From IMG/VR virus record IMGVR_UViG_3300032282_003516, positions 1-36,420 of that record: a stretch of 36,420 nt of DNA; one strand, written 5' to 3'. The notes under the pieces were generated by a model. It did not search any database and was not told where the DNA came from. It saw only the letters and a program-made list of their open reading frames with translations. Source of the DNA: a virus. Positions 1 to 9,753 of the stretch are shown piece by piece. Numbering within the stretch: position 1 is the stretch's first letter; every line of letters begins with the position of its first letter. Position numbers and translations under genes: made by a program.

Positions 1-18
1 ACAACAGCACACTGCACG

Positions 19-2124
<2,106 letters not shown>

Positions 2125-2125
<1 letters not shown>

Positions 2126-2820
2126 TAGGGTCTGAAGTATCCTGCAATCATGGGCGACACATACGTGGGAGCATTCTCCACGTTCTGGCTGGCAGCCACC
2201 TGATAGGACTCATCCGCGATAGGCTTCCACAACGGAGCCTTCTCAGGCGTCCAGATGCGTGCCAAGCGATATGCCAACCCATCCGCGAAGGCTTCCAACC
2301 ACAGATACGGGATATCCAACGTCTGGGCATTGGACAGGTTGGCATCCTGAAGCTGCCGAACCCGGTAATACTTTAGGTATTGCGCGCTGGTGCCATCCGG
2401 CACAGGCCACAACGTGACCGTGGGGTTCAGAAGACGATCAAACCAAAACGTCGTGGTGAACCCCTGCTGGGTCTTGTTGGGGTAGGACGCATATTCCGTG
2501 CGACTGATCGGCATGATCAGTCGGTCGATTGGCTGCGAAGACCCCGTCGTCTGGGTCACATAGGCATCCAGGATCATGACCGTGGCAGGATCAACCGGGT
2601 AAGACGCCTGCCCTTGAACCAGGGTGTCAGTCACAAGATCCACAGCCCACAGGTTCACGCCCTGGTTCGACCAGCGCGACAGCATCATATTCGTCGCCAT
2701 TCGCGCGCTAGTCAGGTGTTCCTGAACAAGCGAGGTCGCCCGGATGCCGATCTGGTTGTAGGCGTAGATCGTCAGTTCGCCGAGCGAAGGGTCGAACGTA
2801 TATGTGCCGCTAGTGGTCAT
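2125..2820 (-). CDS. Head-tail adaptor candidate (gp4/tail-tubular-like)
   Basis: 231 residues. The N-terminal region is helical (about residues 10-55), with the pattern AYNQIGIRA...LTSARMATNMML. A mixed beta segment contains RLIMPISRTEYASYPNK, and the C-terminus is helical (WLEAFADGLAYRLAR). This layout matches the phage head-completion/adaptor proteins that sit below the portal in short-tailed phages. The resemblance was judged by eye. Its ATG overlaps the TGA of the 53-residue gene upstream (ATGA), and its TAA overlaps the ATG of the zinc-ribbon gene. It would act in the connector between portal and tail. An alternative is a tail-completion protein of another class. Confidence 0.72.
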
Positions 2821-2978
2821 TCGGCAGGCTCAAGGATTGTGTTCTCAGGGGGCGTGTAAGGCGTCACGCCATCCCAGAGGATCTCATTGATCGCCGCGCC
2901 CGCTGGGATCACGATCGGATTCCCATCATTGTCCACAGTGTGGATATCCACTGTGGTAATCACAAGCCAACGCTTCAT
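2817..2978 (-). CDS. Small conserved-looking tail-module protein, 53 residues
   Basis: A 53-codon frame starts with ATG at 2978-2976 and ends with TGA at 2819-2817. It fills the gap between the glycine-rich protein (stop at 2980) and the adaptor gene. The product begins MKRWLVITTVDIHTVDNDG and ends EPAE. It is acidic with a beta-like N-terminus. The stop overlaps the adaptor ATG by 4 bases (ATGA), and the start is one base after the previous stop. Without it a 160-base hole would break an otherwise gap-free operon. Function unknown; minor tail or head-completion protein is a guess from position. Confidence 0.7.
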   Translation of the reverse strand: MKRWLVITTVDIHTVDNDGNPIVIPAGAAINEILWDGVTPYTPPENTILEPAE

Positions 2979-2979
2979 G

Positions 2980-3936
2980 CTACCACTCCACCACGATTAC
3001 GATACCAGGAGCACCAGCGCCACCAACGCCGCCTACAAAGCCGCCCGTGGAACTACCCGAACCACCACCGCCACCGCCTGCGCCGTAGAGGCCTCCAGCG
3101 CCGCCAACAGCGCCGTTAGCAGAAGAACCAGCAGAACCACCACCGCCACCACCTGCTGAGGCAGAAGGCCAAATAACTGGATTACCTCCTTGACCAGCGC
3201 TACCAATCGCTGATATATACAAAGTGCCATTTATTAATACGGGGCCGCCATTATTTCCTAATTGCGCAACAGCAGAAGCATTAAAACCTCCACCGCTACC
3301 GCCTCCGGAAGGCCCTTGCATAACTGCGCCAGCAGAAAAACTAGTTCCTGTGGCGCCACAACCTCCACCACCTGACCCAACACCCAAAGGATTTCCACCA
3401 CCTACTCCAACTGCACCAAAACCACCAGCAGTACCAAATGCAGTACCGCTCCCTGCCGCAGAATTGGTACCAAAAGTAGCTTGAGAATTTTGCGGACTTC
3501 CGCCGCCACCTCCACCACTGGCGCTATTAACTACGCCTGGGGCACCACCGCCCCCACCAGCGCCATATGCTTTAGTGCTAAAAGAACTAATACCACCTCG
3601 CGCGCCTTGGCCAGCAATAGTGCCGCCAGTAGGCGTAACGCCGCTTTGCCCTCCAGACCCGCCAGCGCCAACAGCAATAGTTTCCGTGGCCCCTAGATCA
3701 CTAGCCTTAAATTGCCCGAAAAAATACCCCGCACCGCCACCTCCACCACCCCCCGAGCCACCAGTAGCCCCCGGAGCATAAGTCCCACCAAAACCCCCAC
3801 CACCACCGCCACCAACAACAAGAACCTGCACGATGGTGCTATTGGAAGACTTGGTCCAGGTGCCGGAAGCAGTGAACGTCGTGACCTTCCCTTGGGGAGC
3901 AAGGGAAAATCCGCCACCAAGAGAAAAACCGGTCAT
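2980..3936 (-). CDS. Glycine-rich tail/adhesin protein
   Basis: 318 residues. After a short N-terminus (SLGGGFSLAPQGKVTTFTASGTW), a typical glycine-rich fold begins. There are many runs of 5-8 glycines (for example VLVVGGGGGGG near residue 40) between short beta strands, and the C-terminus is GAGAPGIVIVVEW. This pattern is seen in phage tail-tip and adhesin glycine-rich domains, whose polyglycine loops form receptor-binding tips. It overlaps the 218-residue gene upstream by 4 bases. Base composition is more A-rich at third positions than the neighbouring genes, suggesting exchange. Together with the collagen-like fibre it probably contributes to host recognition; this is inference. Confidence 0.78.
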   Translation of the reverse strand: MTGFSLGGGFSLAPQGKVTTFTASGTWTKSSNSTIVQVLVVGGGGGGGFGGTYAPGATGGSGGGGGGGAGYFFGQFKASDLGATETIAVGAGGSGGQSGVTPTGGTIAGQGARGGISSFSTKAYGAGGGGGAPGVVNSASGGGGGGSPQNSQATFGTNSAAGSGTAFGTAGGFGAVGVGGGNPLGVGSGGGGCGATGTSFSAGAVMQGPSGGGSGGGFNASAVAQLGNNGGPVLINGTLYISAIGSAGQGGNPVIWPSASAGGGGGGSAGSSANGAVGGAGGLYGAGGGGGGSGSSTGGFVGGVGGAGAPGIVIVVEW

Positions 3937-4589
3937 AGATTAACCACTCCAGACTGAGCGAAGATCGCCGTCACAGAACCCGTGCCACTGTTCAACAGCA
4001 CACGAGCAAACTTCGGCGAAAAAATGTAATTGGACTGCTGGCTGGTCGTAGCACTGACAACAGCAGTATCATTGCTGTTGATCCAGTTGACGCTAGCCAA
4101 CGCAACAGGGAAATCCGGGTCATTCGGATCATTCAAAGTCTGCTGTATCGTGTAGTTCACAGTGCCCGTGACATTGGTCTGGATAGATATGAAGCTAGGC
4201 GCCCACATATCCAAGCAGACCCAAGGGCTGCCGGCAACGCCACTGGTGCCGATCGAGACCGTGCCAGCAGAAGCCCCGGAAGCCACGATACTGGTCACGG
4301 TGGCGTAATCCAGGACAGTGGTAGCCGTCGTAGAATTGGCGCCCGTCACGACCTCAGATGCCGAATTACCCGAGAACGTCGTGCCTGTCACCGTGAATGT
4401 GATGCCAGAGTCATTGCCCGAAGACGTGAACAGTATCCTGCGGGGCTTATCCAGCGTGGCAACGCCGCCAGAAACCAGCGCGCCATTGAGAGCCACGGTC
4501 CCCGCCACAGAAATGGATGCTGCCGTCCGTAGAGCAGTGGCACTTGCCGCAGCCAACGGGCCAACAGAAACTTGAATGGTTCTCATCAT
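3933..4589 (-). CDS. Structural protein of unknown role, Ser/Thr/Val-rich
   Basis: 218 residues, rich in Ser, Thr, Val, Ala and Gly with alternating beta-strand patterns (for example RRILFTSSGNDSGITFTVTG). No membrane segment and few charged residues, as in many phage head-decoration or tail-tube proteins. The frame opens with two ATG codons (4589 and 4586). A GAGGCGA stretch just upstream favours the second, giving MRTIQVSVG. It lies between the DUF6321-like gene and the glycine-rich protein, with a 4-base overlap to the latter. A virion role is likely from context, but I do not recognise the family. Confidence 0.68.
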   Translation of the reverse strand: MMRTIQVSVGPLAAASATALRTAASISVAGTVALNGALVSGGVATLDKPRRILFTSSGNDSGITFTVTGTTFSGNSASEVVTGANSTTATTVLDYATVTSIVASGASAGTVSIGTSGVAGSPWVCLDMWAPSFISIQTNVTGTVNYTIQQTLNDPNDPDFPVALASVNWINSNDTAVVSATTSQQSNYIFSPKFARVLLNSGTGSVTAIFAQSGVVNL

Positions 4590-4631
4590 TCGCCTCGTTA
4601 CTATACCCGGCTACGCCGATGGCCGATTATA

Positions 4632-4898
4632 TCAACCACAATCCCACTTACGAAGGGATTTATTGATACGACTATTAGGATCCGCAGCAGCCGCCGAGCC
4701 AGTCAACTTCTTCTTCATGCCGGTCATCCGGCTACAGAAGCTACGGCGCCGGGCGGCGTCCATTTCACTTTCCTGCGCCCGCTCACGGGACACAGGTGCC
4801 TTGATATTGTGCCCCTCCGCCTTCAGGGAGGCCCGCCCCCTGGCGTTCAACCCGCCTTCAGGGTTCTTGCCTTCCTTACGTGTCCAAGCCCCAGGCAT
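4632..4898 (-). CDS. DUF6321-like small basic protein
   Basis: About 88 residues from ATG at 4898. The series WTRKEGK..EGGLNARGRAS, then RRRSFCSRMTGMKK, then DPNSRINKSLRKWDC is the pattern I associate with DUF6321, a short basic domain found in many phages; its function is unknown. The open frame extends upstream to a GTG at 4928, but that codon lies inside a GC hairpin. GGAGG sits five bases before the ATG at 4898, which gives the usual MPGAW beginning. The protein is strongly basic and could bind nucleic acid inside the head; this is inference. It lies between the 82-residue basic protein and the 218-residue structural protein. Confidence 0.72.
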   Translation of the reverse strand: MPGAWTRKEGKNPEGGLNARGRASLKAEGHNIKAPVSRERAQESEMDAARRRSFCSRMTGMKKKLTGSAAAADPNSRINKSLRKWDCG

Positions 4899-4916
4899 CA
4901 TAGCCTCCATGGAAAG

Positions 4917-4937
4917 ACGGGGGCACACGGCCCCCGT
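4917..4937. other. GC-rich hairpin between genes
   Basis: Perfect 8-base arms, ACGGGGGC and GCCCCCGT, with a 5-base loop, in the 67-base gap between the 82-residue basic gene and the DUF6321-like gene. Neither side has a proper T-run (TTTA on the plus side, CTTTCC on the minus side). It is more likely an RNA structure for processing or decay than a strong terminator. Confidence 0.55.
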
Positions 4938-4965
4938 TTATCACACCCAACCCGGCATCACCGGC

Positions 4966-5214
4966 TTAGTAGTGTTCCGCAGCCTTGCGGGGCGACCCAT
5001 CGGCAGCAGAGGACATCAGGCGCCCGCCCGTAGCACGGGGCTTGCGACCGGCATTCTTCGCGGCAGCAGCGCCGTGAACCTTACCCATGTCCTTCTTGAT
5101 CTTGCCGCCACGCTTGAAGCCATCTTCCCCAGCGCGGGACTCCTTGGCAACATTGCTGTCACCGCCGGCATAAGCCTTCGTGACCGGCTTATCAGCAGCC
5201 TTCTTACCCTTCAT
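4966..5214 (-). CDS. Small basic Lys/Gly-rich protein (KRGGK type)
   Basis: 82 residues, about a quarter Lys or Arg. It contains FKRGGK near residue 34, KVHGAAAAKNAGRKPRATGG near 45-65 and a YAGGD segment. The same KRGGK and KVHGKAA elements occur in the two larger basic proteins further upstream (9754-11184 and 11208-11990), so it looks like a small paralogue of them. It starts 11 bases after the stop of the 151-residue gene. A DNA-contacting or internal virion role is plausible, but the sequence does not prove it. Confidence 0.65.
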   Translation of the reverse strand: MKGKKAADKPVTKAYAGGDSNVAKESRAGEDGFKRGGKIKKDMGKVHGAAAAKNAGRKPRATGGRLMSSAADGSPRKAAEHY

Positions 5215-5225
5215 GGTTCAGTTCC

Positions 5226-5681
5226 TTACTGCTGGACATAAAGCATGGTGACGACAACATAGCCAGCAGATGTCGCGCCACTCGGGGTCACGGTCACAAC
5301 AACCGGCGCAGTCGTCGGCGCGGCAACGCCAAGAACGGTCACGCCATCCATCGCGGCAAGCTGGGCAGCCGTGTAGGTCGGCGCAATGCGACCCGTGGCA
5401 GCCTTCACGTTCACGCCGCTCACATACTGAGTGCCACCAGCAGTGGTGCCAACAGACAGAGTAGCCGACGTGGCCGAATTGAACGCCGTCAGAACGTCAA
5501 CATTGAAGTCAATGATATCCGAACCAGCAGGGATGTAGAGCGTGGAAGATACAGCAGCCGTGCTATTCTGAGTGATCGACGTAGACTGGGAAAGAACCAC
5601 ATTGCCCTGGTTGGGGCCGTTGGTCTCACCCTGTTGCAGATCACCCGCGATAACCGGACCGCTGAAGTGGGTAGCACCCAT
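5226..5681 (-). CDS. Probable head/tail structural protein
   Basis: 151 residues with a beta-rich, low-charge composition. An LYIPAGSDIIDFNVDVLTAF segment is followed by ATLSVGTTAGG, and the last third is Thr/Val-rich and ends in VTMLYVQQ. It directly follows the major capsid gene, separated by a GC hairpin (5704-5726). Its start has GAAGGAGAG upstream. Genes in this place often encode decoration or head-stabilisation proteins, but no specific family was recognised. It could also be a minor tail protein. Confidence 0.68.
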   Translation of the reverse strand: MGATHFSGPVIAGDLQQGETNGPNQGNVVLSQSTSITQNSTAAVSSTLYIPAGSDIIDFNVDVLTAFNSATSATLSVGTTAGGTQYVSGVNVKAATGRIAPTYTAAQLAAMDGVTVLGVAAPTTAPVVVTVTPSGATSAGYVVVTMLYVQQ

Positions 5682-5703
5682 TTTACTCTCCTTCAGTTAG
5701 CAA

Positions 5704-5726
5704 CCCCTCTCCACAAGGGAGAGGGG
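5704..5726. other. Hairpin downstream of the capsid gene
   Basis: Arms CCCCTCTCC and GGAGAGGGG (9 base pairs) with a 5-base loop. It lies 12 bases after the stop of the major capsid gene on the minus strand. No T-run follows on that strand, so a barrier that stabilises capsid mRNA or partial attenuation is more likely than full termination. This would fit the high capsid-to-downstream ratio a phage needs, though that is inference. Confidence 0.55.
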
Positions 5727-5738
5727 CGCAGGGTCCAG

Positions 5739-6653
5739 TTACGACGTGGGGAAAGTGCCCCAGATCGCACGCCAGTTGAAATAGCCGAAGCTATACCGCT
5801 CGTAACCCTTAACCAGAAGGTTGTCGGTCACGAAGTCCACCTGCATGTCCGTCTCGAAAGCAATGCGCTCCATGTAGGAGAGGCCATCGATGTTGGTCAG
5901 CAGGAACCACGCAAACGCCGAGGTCAGATAGTCATTGACCATGTAGCCTTCCGGCAGGCCGCCGGCAGTAGACATGATGGCGTTGACATCGTTATCGGCA
6001 GTGCCGGGGCGCAGTTCCGTCTTCGTCAGGCGGATCGCAACCGGCTCAAGCTGCGGCGGCACAACGAGACGGCGGCCACGGGCGAAGATCTTCAGACCAG
6101 CCTGATCCTTGAAGTTCGTCCGGATGGCAATCATCGCGTTGAGCAGTGTGGCTTCGTTCAGGTCCACGTCGGTCGTCGGGCGATTGGCAACCGTGCCACC
6201 ATCAATCGGATGGTCAGTGGCGCAGAGGGCCTTGCCGTCACCACCAACCGCAGAATTGTAGGTAGAAGCGGTGTTGATGACGTTGGCGCCGTAAAGTTCC
6301 TTCGTCTGATGGAAGGACTCGATCAGGCCCAGGTTCGACGGCTGGAACTGCGTCCTGTACAGGTTGTCGTCAATCGCCTTGCGGGTGATAGCATACCCCA
6401 GGCCGATTTCGTTGTGTTCCTGGTTGTAGACGAAACGCTCACCGGCAGCATTGTCGAAGGAGGTCTGGCCACCTTCAGTCTTCAACTGCGCCAGACCCAG
6501 GAAGCGCATTTCAGCGGTGCGTTCCAGAGCCAGCTTGGAGTTGTGCTTGGTGAAGATCTTGTCGTACTGCGACGGGATCTGCTCATACTTGCCTTCGATA
6601 CCACGAAGGCCAGGAAGCAGCAGATCCTTGATGGCGGAAAGATTAACAGCCAT
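5739..6653 (-). CDS. Major capsid protein (Mu gpT-like)
   Basis: 304 residues, typical length for this family. The N-terminal segment FTKHNSKLALERTAEMRFLG, then RFVYNQEHNEIGLGYAITRKAI, then LCATDHPIDGG and a C-terminal GLSYMERIAFETDMQVDF segment are the order seen in Mu gpT-like/HK97-fold capsid proteins. It forms the icosahedral shell. AAGGAG lies 12 bases upstream of the ATG at 6653. Its neighbours are the 203-residue head protein on one side and the 151-residue protein on the other. The scaffold candidate and a GroES-like protein lie upstream across a terminator, which fits a head-assembly module. No protease domain is fused to it. Confidence 0.88.
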   Translation of the reverse strand: MAVNLSAIKDLLLPGLRGIEGKYEQIPSQYDKIFTKHNSKLALERTAEMRFLGLAQLKTEGGQTSFDNAAGERFVYNQEHNEIGLGYAITRKAIDDNLYRTQFQPSNLGLIESFHQTKELYGANVINTASTYNSAVGGDGKALCATDHPIDGGTVANRPTTDVDLNEATLLNAMIAIRTNFKDQAGLKIFARGRRLVVPPQLEPVAIRLTKTELRPGTADNDVNAIMSTAGGLPEGYMVNDYLTSAFAWFLLTNIDGLSYMERIAFETDMQVDFVTDNLLVKGYERYSFGYFNWRAIWGTFPTS

Positions 6654-6666
6654 GGGTGCTTACTCC

Positions 6667-7278
6667 TTACGCGCCAGCAAAGTTCTTGGTGGCCATGTAG
6701 TTAAACGCCACGATCGCCTGATCATACGCCTGACCATTAGCGAGCGTGCCATTCGCGCCCGGAGGGGCGTTTACAATGGCGACAACCTTGAACGGAGCGA
6801 ACACGTTATAGGTAGCCGTGTTCAGGGTGGTGCTATCGAGATAAGCAGCCGAAATACCAGTGTTGGTATTGCCGGAACCAATCACGAAACCGATCGTGGC
6901 GTTGACAGCGGAAGCCGCGAGGCCGGTGCCATCAGACTGGGCCACAAAACGCGCATTCGGGTCATTCACAATGTAACCCTCAATGGTCCCCGCCACCGGG
7001 TCAGTGCCGCCCGGATAGTAGTTGGACCACACCGTGCGCTTGGACACAGTGGAGAGATACTTGCAGCCGACAAAGATGCCCGCAATGCCCGGCGCGCCGG
7101 GGGTAGCACCAGTGGAGGACGACTGAGCCACAGACCCATCGGCCTGCGGGTCAACCGGGTCGCCATAGAAGATGTTGCTTGCACCAGCAGTAATAGCCAC
7201 GGCAACCTGTTCATAGGTCGGCGCGGAACCATTCCCAGAATACTGGCGGAAGCCGAAGGGCGCATTCGTATTCGCCAC
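6667..7278 (-). CDS. Head protein next to the capsid gene (decoration candidate)
   Basis: 203 residues. It begins MANTNAPFGFRQYSGNGSA, a start common to phage proteins encoded just before the capsid gene. The rest is a beta-rich, low-charge body (FYGDPVDPQADGSVAQ, VGCKYLSTVSKRTVWSN, YIVNDPNARFVAQ). The start is GTG at 7278 with GGAGA upstream. It ends 13 bases before the major capsid start. Decoration or cement protein is the most likely role from composition and place. It is the first gene after the terminator at 7392-7421. Confidence 0.75.
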   Translation of the reverse strand: MANTNAPFGFRQYSGNGSAPTYEQVAVAITAGASNIFYGDPVDPQADGSVAQSSSTGATPGAPGIAGIFVGCKYLSTVSKRTVWSNYYPGGTDPVAGTIEGYIVNDPNARFVAQSDGTGLAASAVNATIGFVIGSGNTNTGISAAYLDSTTLNTATYNVFAPFKVVAIVNAPPGANGTLANGQAYDQAIVAFNYMATKNFAGA

Positions 7279-7391
7279 GACAGTTCTCCGTGAGGAGTTT
7301 CGTCATCGCCGCCGGGGAGATTAGAAACACTTTTGGGATATAGCCTTCGCACCGGGGAAGGCCGCAACGAAACAATAAGCAGAAAACGTAG

Positions 7392-7421
7392 AAAAAGAAA
7401 AGGCTTATTTTGCAATAAGCC
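7392..7421 (-). terminator. Rho-independent terminator before the capsid block
   Basis: On the minus strand an 8-base stem (GGCTTATT with AATAAGCC, loop GCAA) is followed directly by TTTTCTTTTT. It lies 15 bases after the stop of the 215-residue gene. This is the clearest terminator in the structural operon. It implies either read-through or a separate promoter for the capsid genes in 7279-7391, where only a weak candidate (TTGCGG and TATATC, spaced 19) was seen. Confidence 0.88.
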
Positions 7422-7435
7422 CTTCCCATCGTTTT

Positions 7436-8083
7436 TTACTTATCGTCAGGCACAGGCATAGGCTCGTAACTTTTATTCAGACGCGGACGAACCTGCGGAT
7501 GATCCCGTTCAAACTGGCCCTGCGGCGCGTTGCGAAGCTGCTCTTCCTTCGCCTGGATAGCCCGGCGAGCCGCCCGCTTGTCGTTGTCACGGACCTCGTT
7601 CGTGATCTCCTTCGGGCGCTCCATCAGGACCATGCCCTTACGCTCGATCGTAGCCGCCGTCATGCCGCGCGGCATCATCTCAGGGTGACGATCCGCCGGC
7701 ACCGCTTCCCAGCCACGCCGGGCCACCGCCACGCTATATGCCGGGTCTTCCGCCCCGAAGACCGTCTTGCGCTTCCATTCATAGGACCAGCCATCCGGCA
7801 CGGAATCGGGGTCGATGTAGAACTCATCGGTGCCTTCATCCAGGTCGCCCAGGTGGCCACGAAGTTCCGCCGCACGACGGGCAGCACGAGCGCGCGGGTC
7901 TTCCTCGCGCATCGTAGGGCGCATTGCAGGCCGCTCAGGGGCCGCCACAGGCGCTTCCGGGACGGCGGGGGCGGTATTGACCTGGATATCCCCGAAGACA
8001 GCCTCTGCCTGGCTCTGTGGCGCGGCGGGCTTCACACGCACAGGGCGCCCACGGCGCGCCGGGCGAACAAGTGTCGGTTCCAT
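7436..8083 (-). CDS. Conserved phage protein of unknown function
   Basis: 215 residues. The N-terminus is Pro/Arg/Ala-rich and probably disordered (PTLVRPARRGRPVRV). The middle reads PDGWSYEWKRKTVFGAEDP, then VARRGWEAVPADRHPEMMP, then IERKGMVLMERPKEI, and the C-terminus is helical and charged. Proteins with this WSYEWKRKTVYG-type core are common between scaffold and capsid genes in podovirus-like genomes, but no function is known to me. The ATG overlaps the stop of the scaffold candidate by one base (TGATG), so translation is coupled. A head-assembly role is inferred. Confidence 0.75.
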   Translation of the reverse strand: MEPTLVRPARRGRPVRVKPAAPQSQAEAVFGDIQVNTAPAVPEAPVAAPERPAMRPTMREEDPRARAARRAAELRGHLGDLDEGTDEFYIDPDSVPDGWSYEWKRKTVFGAEDPAYSVAVARRGWEAVPADRHPEMMPRGMTAATIERKGMVLMERPKEITNEVRDNDKRAARRAIQAKEEQLRNAPQGQFERDHPQVRPRLNKSYEPMPVPDDK

Positions 8084-9006
8084 CAGTGCATTTTCCCTTC
8101 ACGCTTCAGTGCAGTCATGTTGCGGGCATATTCCTCATAGGACATGCCCATGTCAGCGGCGGCTTCCTTCTGGGCCTGGGACAGGCTGACCACGGTCACG
8201 CGGCCATTTGTGGTGCCCGTGCCATTGCCAGACCGGCTGACCGGCGCCGCTGCCGGGGCAGAACGCCGAGACACGACCTTGGCCGCACTGGACGTCGGGT
8301 CTTCCGCCGCCTCGGTGGACATGCTGGGTTGGGCCTGGATGCCCATGAGCCGCTCAACCCCCGTGAAGTAGTCGTCGGAGTCAACTTGGACCCCGTCCGC
8401 TGTCACCATGTTATGTGCAGCCAGCATCTTCTGCATCATACGCTGATCACGGACGCATTCCGGGTGGGCTCGCACCCAGGCTGCCGACCGTGGGCTCAGT
8501 TGGGACGCAAACTGCTCCACCGGGTCCATAACCGGGCGCGGAGGTTCCCGGCGAGGCTGGGATTCCAAGGACTGCTTGCCGGTATTGAGTTGTTCTAGGC
8601 GATAGCGGTTGGCCGCGATCTCCTCCTGGATCTCCGCGACGGCATCATAGTCCTGGCTGGCCATGGCCACCTTCAGATTGCCCTTCAGGATGTTCTGATT
8701 GGCATTCACAGTGGCAATGGCATTGTTGATCAGGTGGAGATTGTTGTCTTCAACCTCAGTTTCGGCCTGAAAAACCTTGGTGGCAGCTTCCTGAGCGGCT
8801 CGTTCAGCGAATTGTCGCTTGGATCGCTCCTCATCAAGCTGCCGTCGAAGGGTTGCAAGCGTATCCTCGACCGACGGGGCTTCTGTTTCGGTGCTTTCAT
8901 TGCCGCCTGACGCCTCTACAGCGTCCTGAACGACAATTTCGGGCTCTTTTTCAAGAACCACGTCGTCTTCAGGCGCCAAATCCTTGTGTTCAGTGCTTTC
9001 TGACAT
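8083..9006 (-). CDS. Scaffold-like protein
   Basis: 307 residues. The first 50 residues are very acidic (EDDVVLEKEPEIVV). A long helical, coiled-coil-like stretch follows (about residues 48-150, ATLRRQLDEERSKRQFAERA). A second charged helical part and a basic tail (LKREGKMH) close the protein. This acidic-helical-basic plan, next to the capsid gene, is what internal scaffolding proteins of tailed phages show; the basic tail usually contacts the coat protein. The start is ATG at 9006, 8 bases after the GroES-like stop. No catalytic motif is visible, so it is unlikely to be a protease. Confidence 0.75.
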   Translation of the reverse strand: MSESTEHKDLAPEDDVVLEKEPEIVVQDAVEASGGNESTETEAPSVEDTLATLRRQLDEERSKRQFAERAAQEAATKVFQAETEVEDNNLHLINNAIATVNANQNILKGNLKVAMASQDYDAVAEIQEEIAANRYRLEQLNTGKQSLESQPRREPPRPVMDPVEQFASQLSPRSAAWVRAHPECVRDQRMMQKMLAAHNMVTADGVQVDSDDYFTGVERLMGIQAQPSMSTEAAEDPTSSAAKVVSRRSAPAAAPVSRSGNGTGTTNGRVTVVSLSQAQKEAAADMGMSYEEYARNMTALKREGKMH

Positions 9007-9014
9007 GAATCACC

Positions 9015-9410
9015 TCACCAAACCGTATCCGGGGCGGGCACTTTGCCCTTCACATCAATGTCCTGCACGACGCGGCACAGCACTCCATTGACCGTAACGT
9101 GCCAACCATCCGACGGACGGAAGAAAATCCAGTTTCCAACGTCCATTTTGACGCCATTGAACCACTTCTGATCCGGGTCAACGAAGGCAGACGGCCCCAT
9201 CTTGACAATCATTCCCACCTTTCCCTGGAAACGATCCTCTGCCGTGGTGTTATCACTCAGATAAATGCCGCCCTTCGTCCGGTTGGGACGAATATAGACT
9301 GCAACAAGCACCTGATTGTTGAATATATCGATATCATCCAGCTTGCCGATCTCCTTCCAGATCTTTTTTGCTGGGTCTTCATCATGCTCCATCCGCATGA
9401 TACTGCTCAT
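9015..9410 (-). CDS. GroES-like co-chaperonin
   Basis: 131 residues. The segment NNQVLVAVYIRPNRTKGGIYLSD (about residues 31-53) matches the start of the Cpn10 fold. The tripeptide region after TKGG stands where the GroES mobile loop that contacts GroEL would be. GKVGMIVKMGPSAF and VGNWIFFRPSDG follow as in Cpn10 barrels. The first 28 residues are an extra acidic extension. Phage co-chaperonins such as T4 gp31 replace host GroES for capsid folding. The gene sits directly before the scaffold candidate, which supports that role. An alternative is a structural protein that has adopted the fold. Confidence 0.82.
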   Translation of the reverse strand: MSSIMRMEHDEDPAKKIWKEIGKLDDIDIFNNQVLVAVYIRPNRTKGGIYLSDNTTAEDRFQGKVGMIVKMGPSAFVDPDQKWFNGVKMDVGNWIFFRPSDGWHVTVNGVLCRVVQDIDVKGKVPAPDTVW

Positions 9411-9425
9411 TTTTCTTCCCTTCCA

Positions 9426-9638
9426 CTAAAGACCGCTCTCGCGCTTGCGGCAAATCTCGTTCGCTTCATCACAAAGGTCTGAAATCATATCCAGACCGGT
9501 AATCGCACCGACAATTTGCCGGTAAGAGGCGTAATCGTTCACACCCAATCCCGCCGCTAGTTGTTCTTTATATTCATTTACCTTGTTATTTACAAGTTTT
9601 CTTAATTCAATTTCAAACCGAGACTGATAAGTTTGCAT
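9426..9638 (-). CDS. Small helical protein of unknown function
   Basis: 70 residues, largely helical (RFEIELRKLVNNKVNEYKEQ), with a Cys-rich end (DLCDEANEICRK). GGAGGG lies upstream of the ATG at 9638. It is 15 bases from the GroES-like gene and downstream of a two-hairpin spacer. Small proteins of this look are frequent in phage head modules. No function can be assigned. Third positions are more AT-rich than in the neighbours. Confidence 0.72.
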   Translation of the reverse strand: MQTYQSRFEIELRKLVNNKVNEYKEQLAAGLGVNDYASYRQIVGAITGLDMISDLCDEANEICRKRESGL

Positions 9639-9673
9639 ATTTCCCTCCTTTGGAACCTTCCCTAATAGACTCT

Positions 9674-9743
9674 GGCGGCTAGCAGGGGGAAGGATACCTA
9701 CTAGCCGCCGGTCTCAGCCCCCAGTGGGTGGAGGAACCACTGG
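9674..9743. other. Two tandem hairpins in an intergenic spacer
   Basis: In the 115-base gap after the 476-residue gene two stems can be drawn. One has arms GGCGGCTAG (9674-9682) and CTAGCCGCC (9701-9709), extendable to 13 pairs with one mismatch. The other has CCAGTGG (9721-9727) and CCACTGG (9737-9743). Neither has a T-run on the minus strand. They may protect or attenuate the downstream mRNA. Confidence 0.5.
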
Positions 9744-9753
9744 AGGCGAGGTC

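Noticed and set aside
3224-3781. Proline-rich plus-strand frames opposite the glycine-rich protein
   Set aside because: Polyglycine codons read as polyproline on the opposite strand; this is an artefact of composition.
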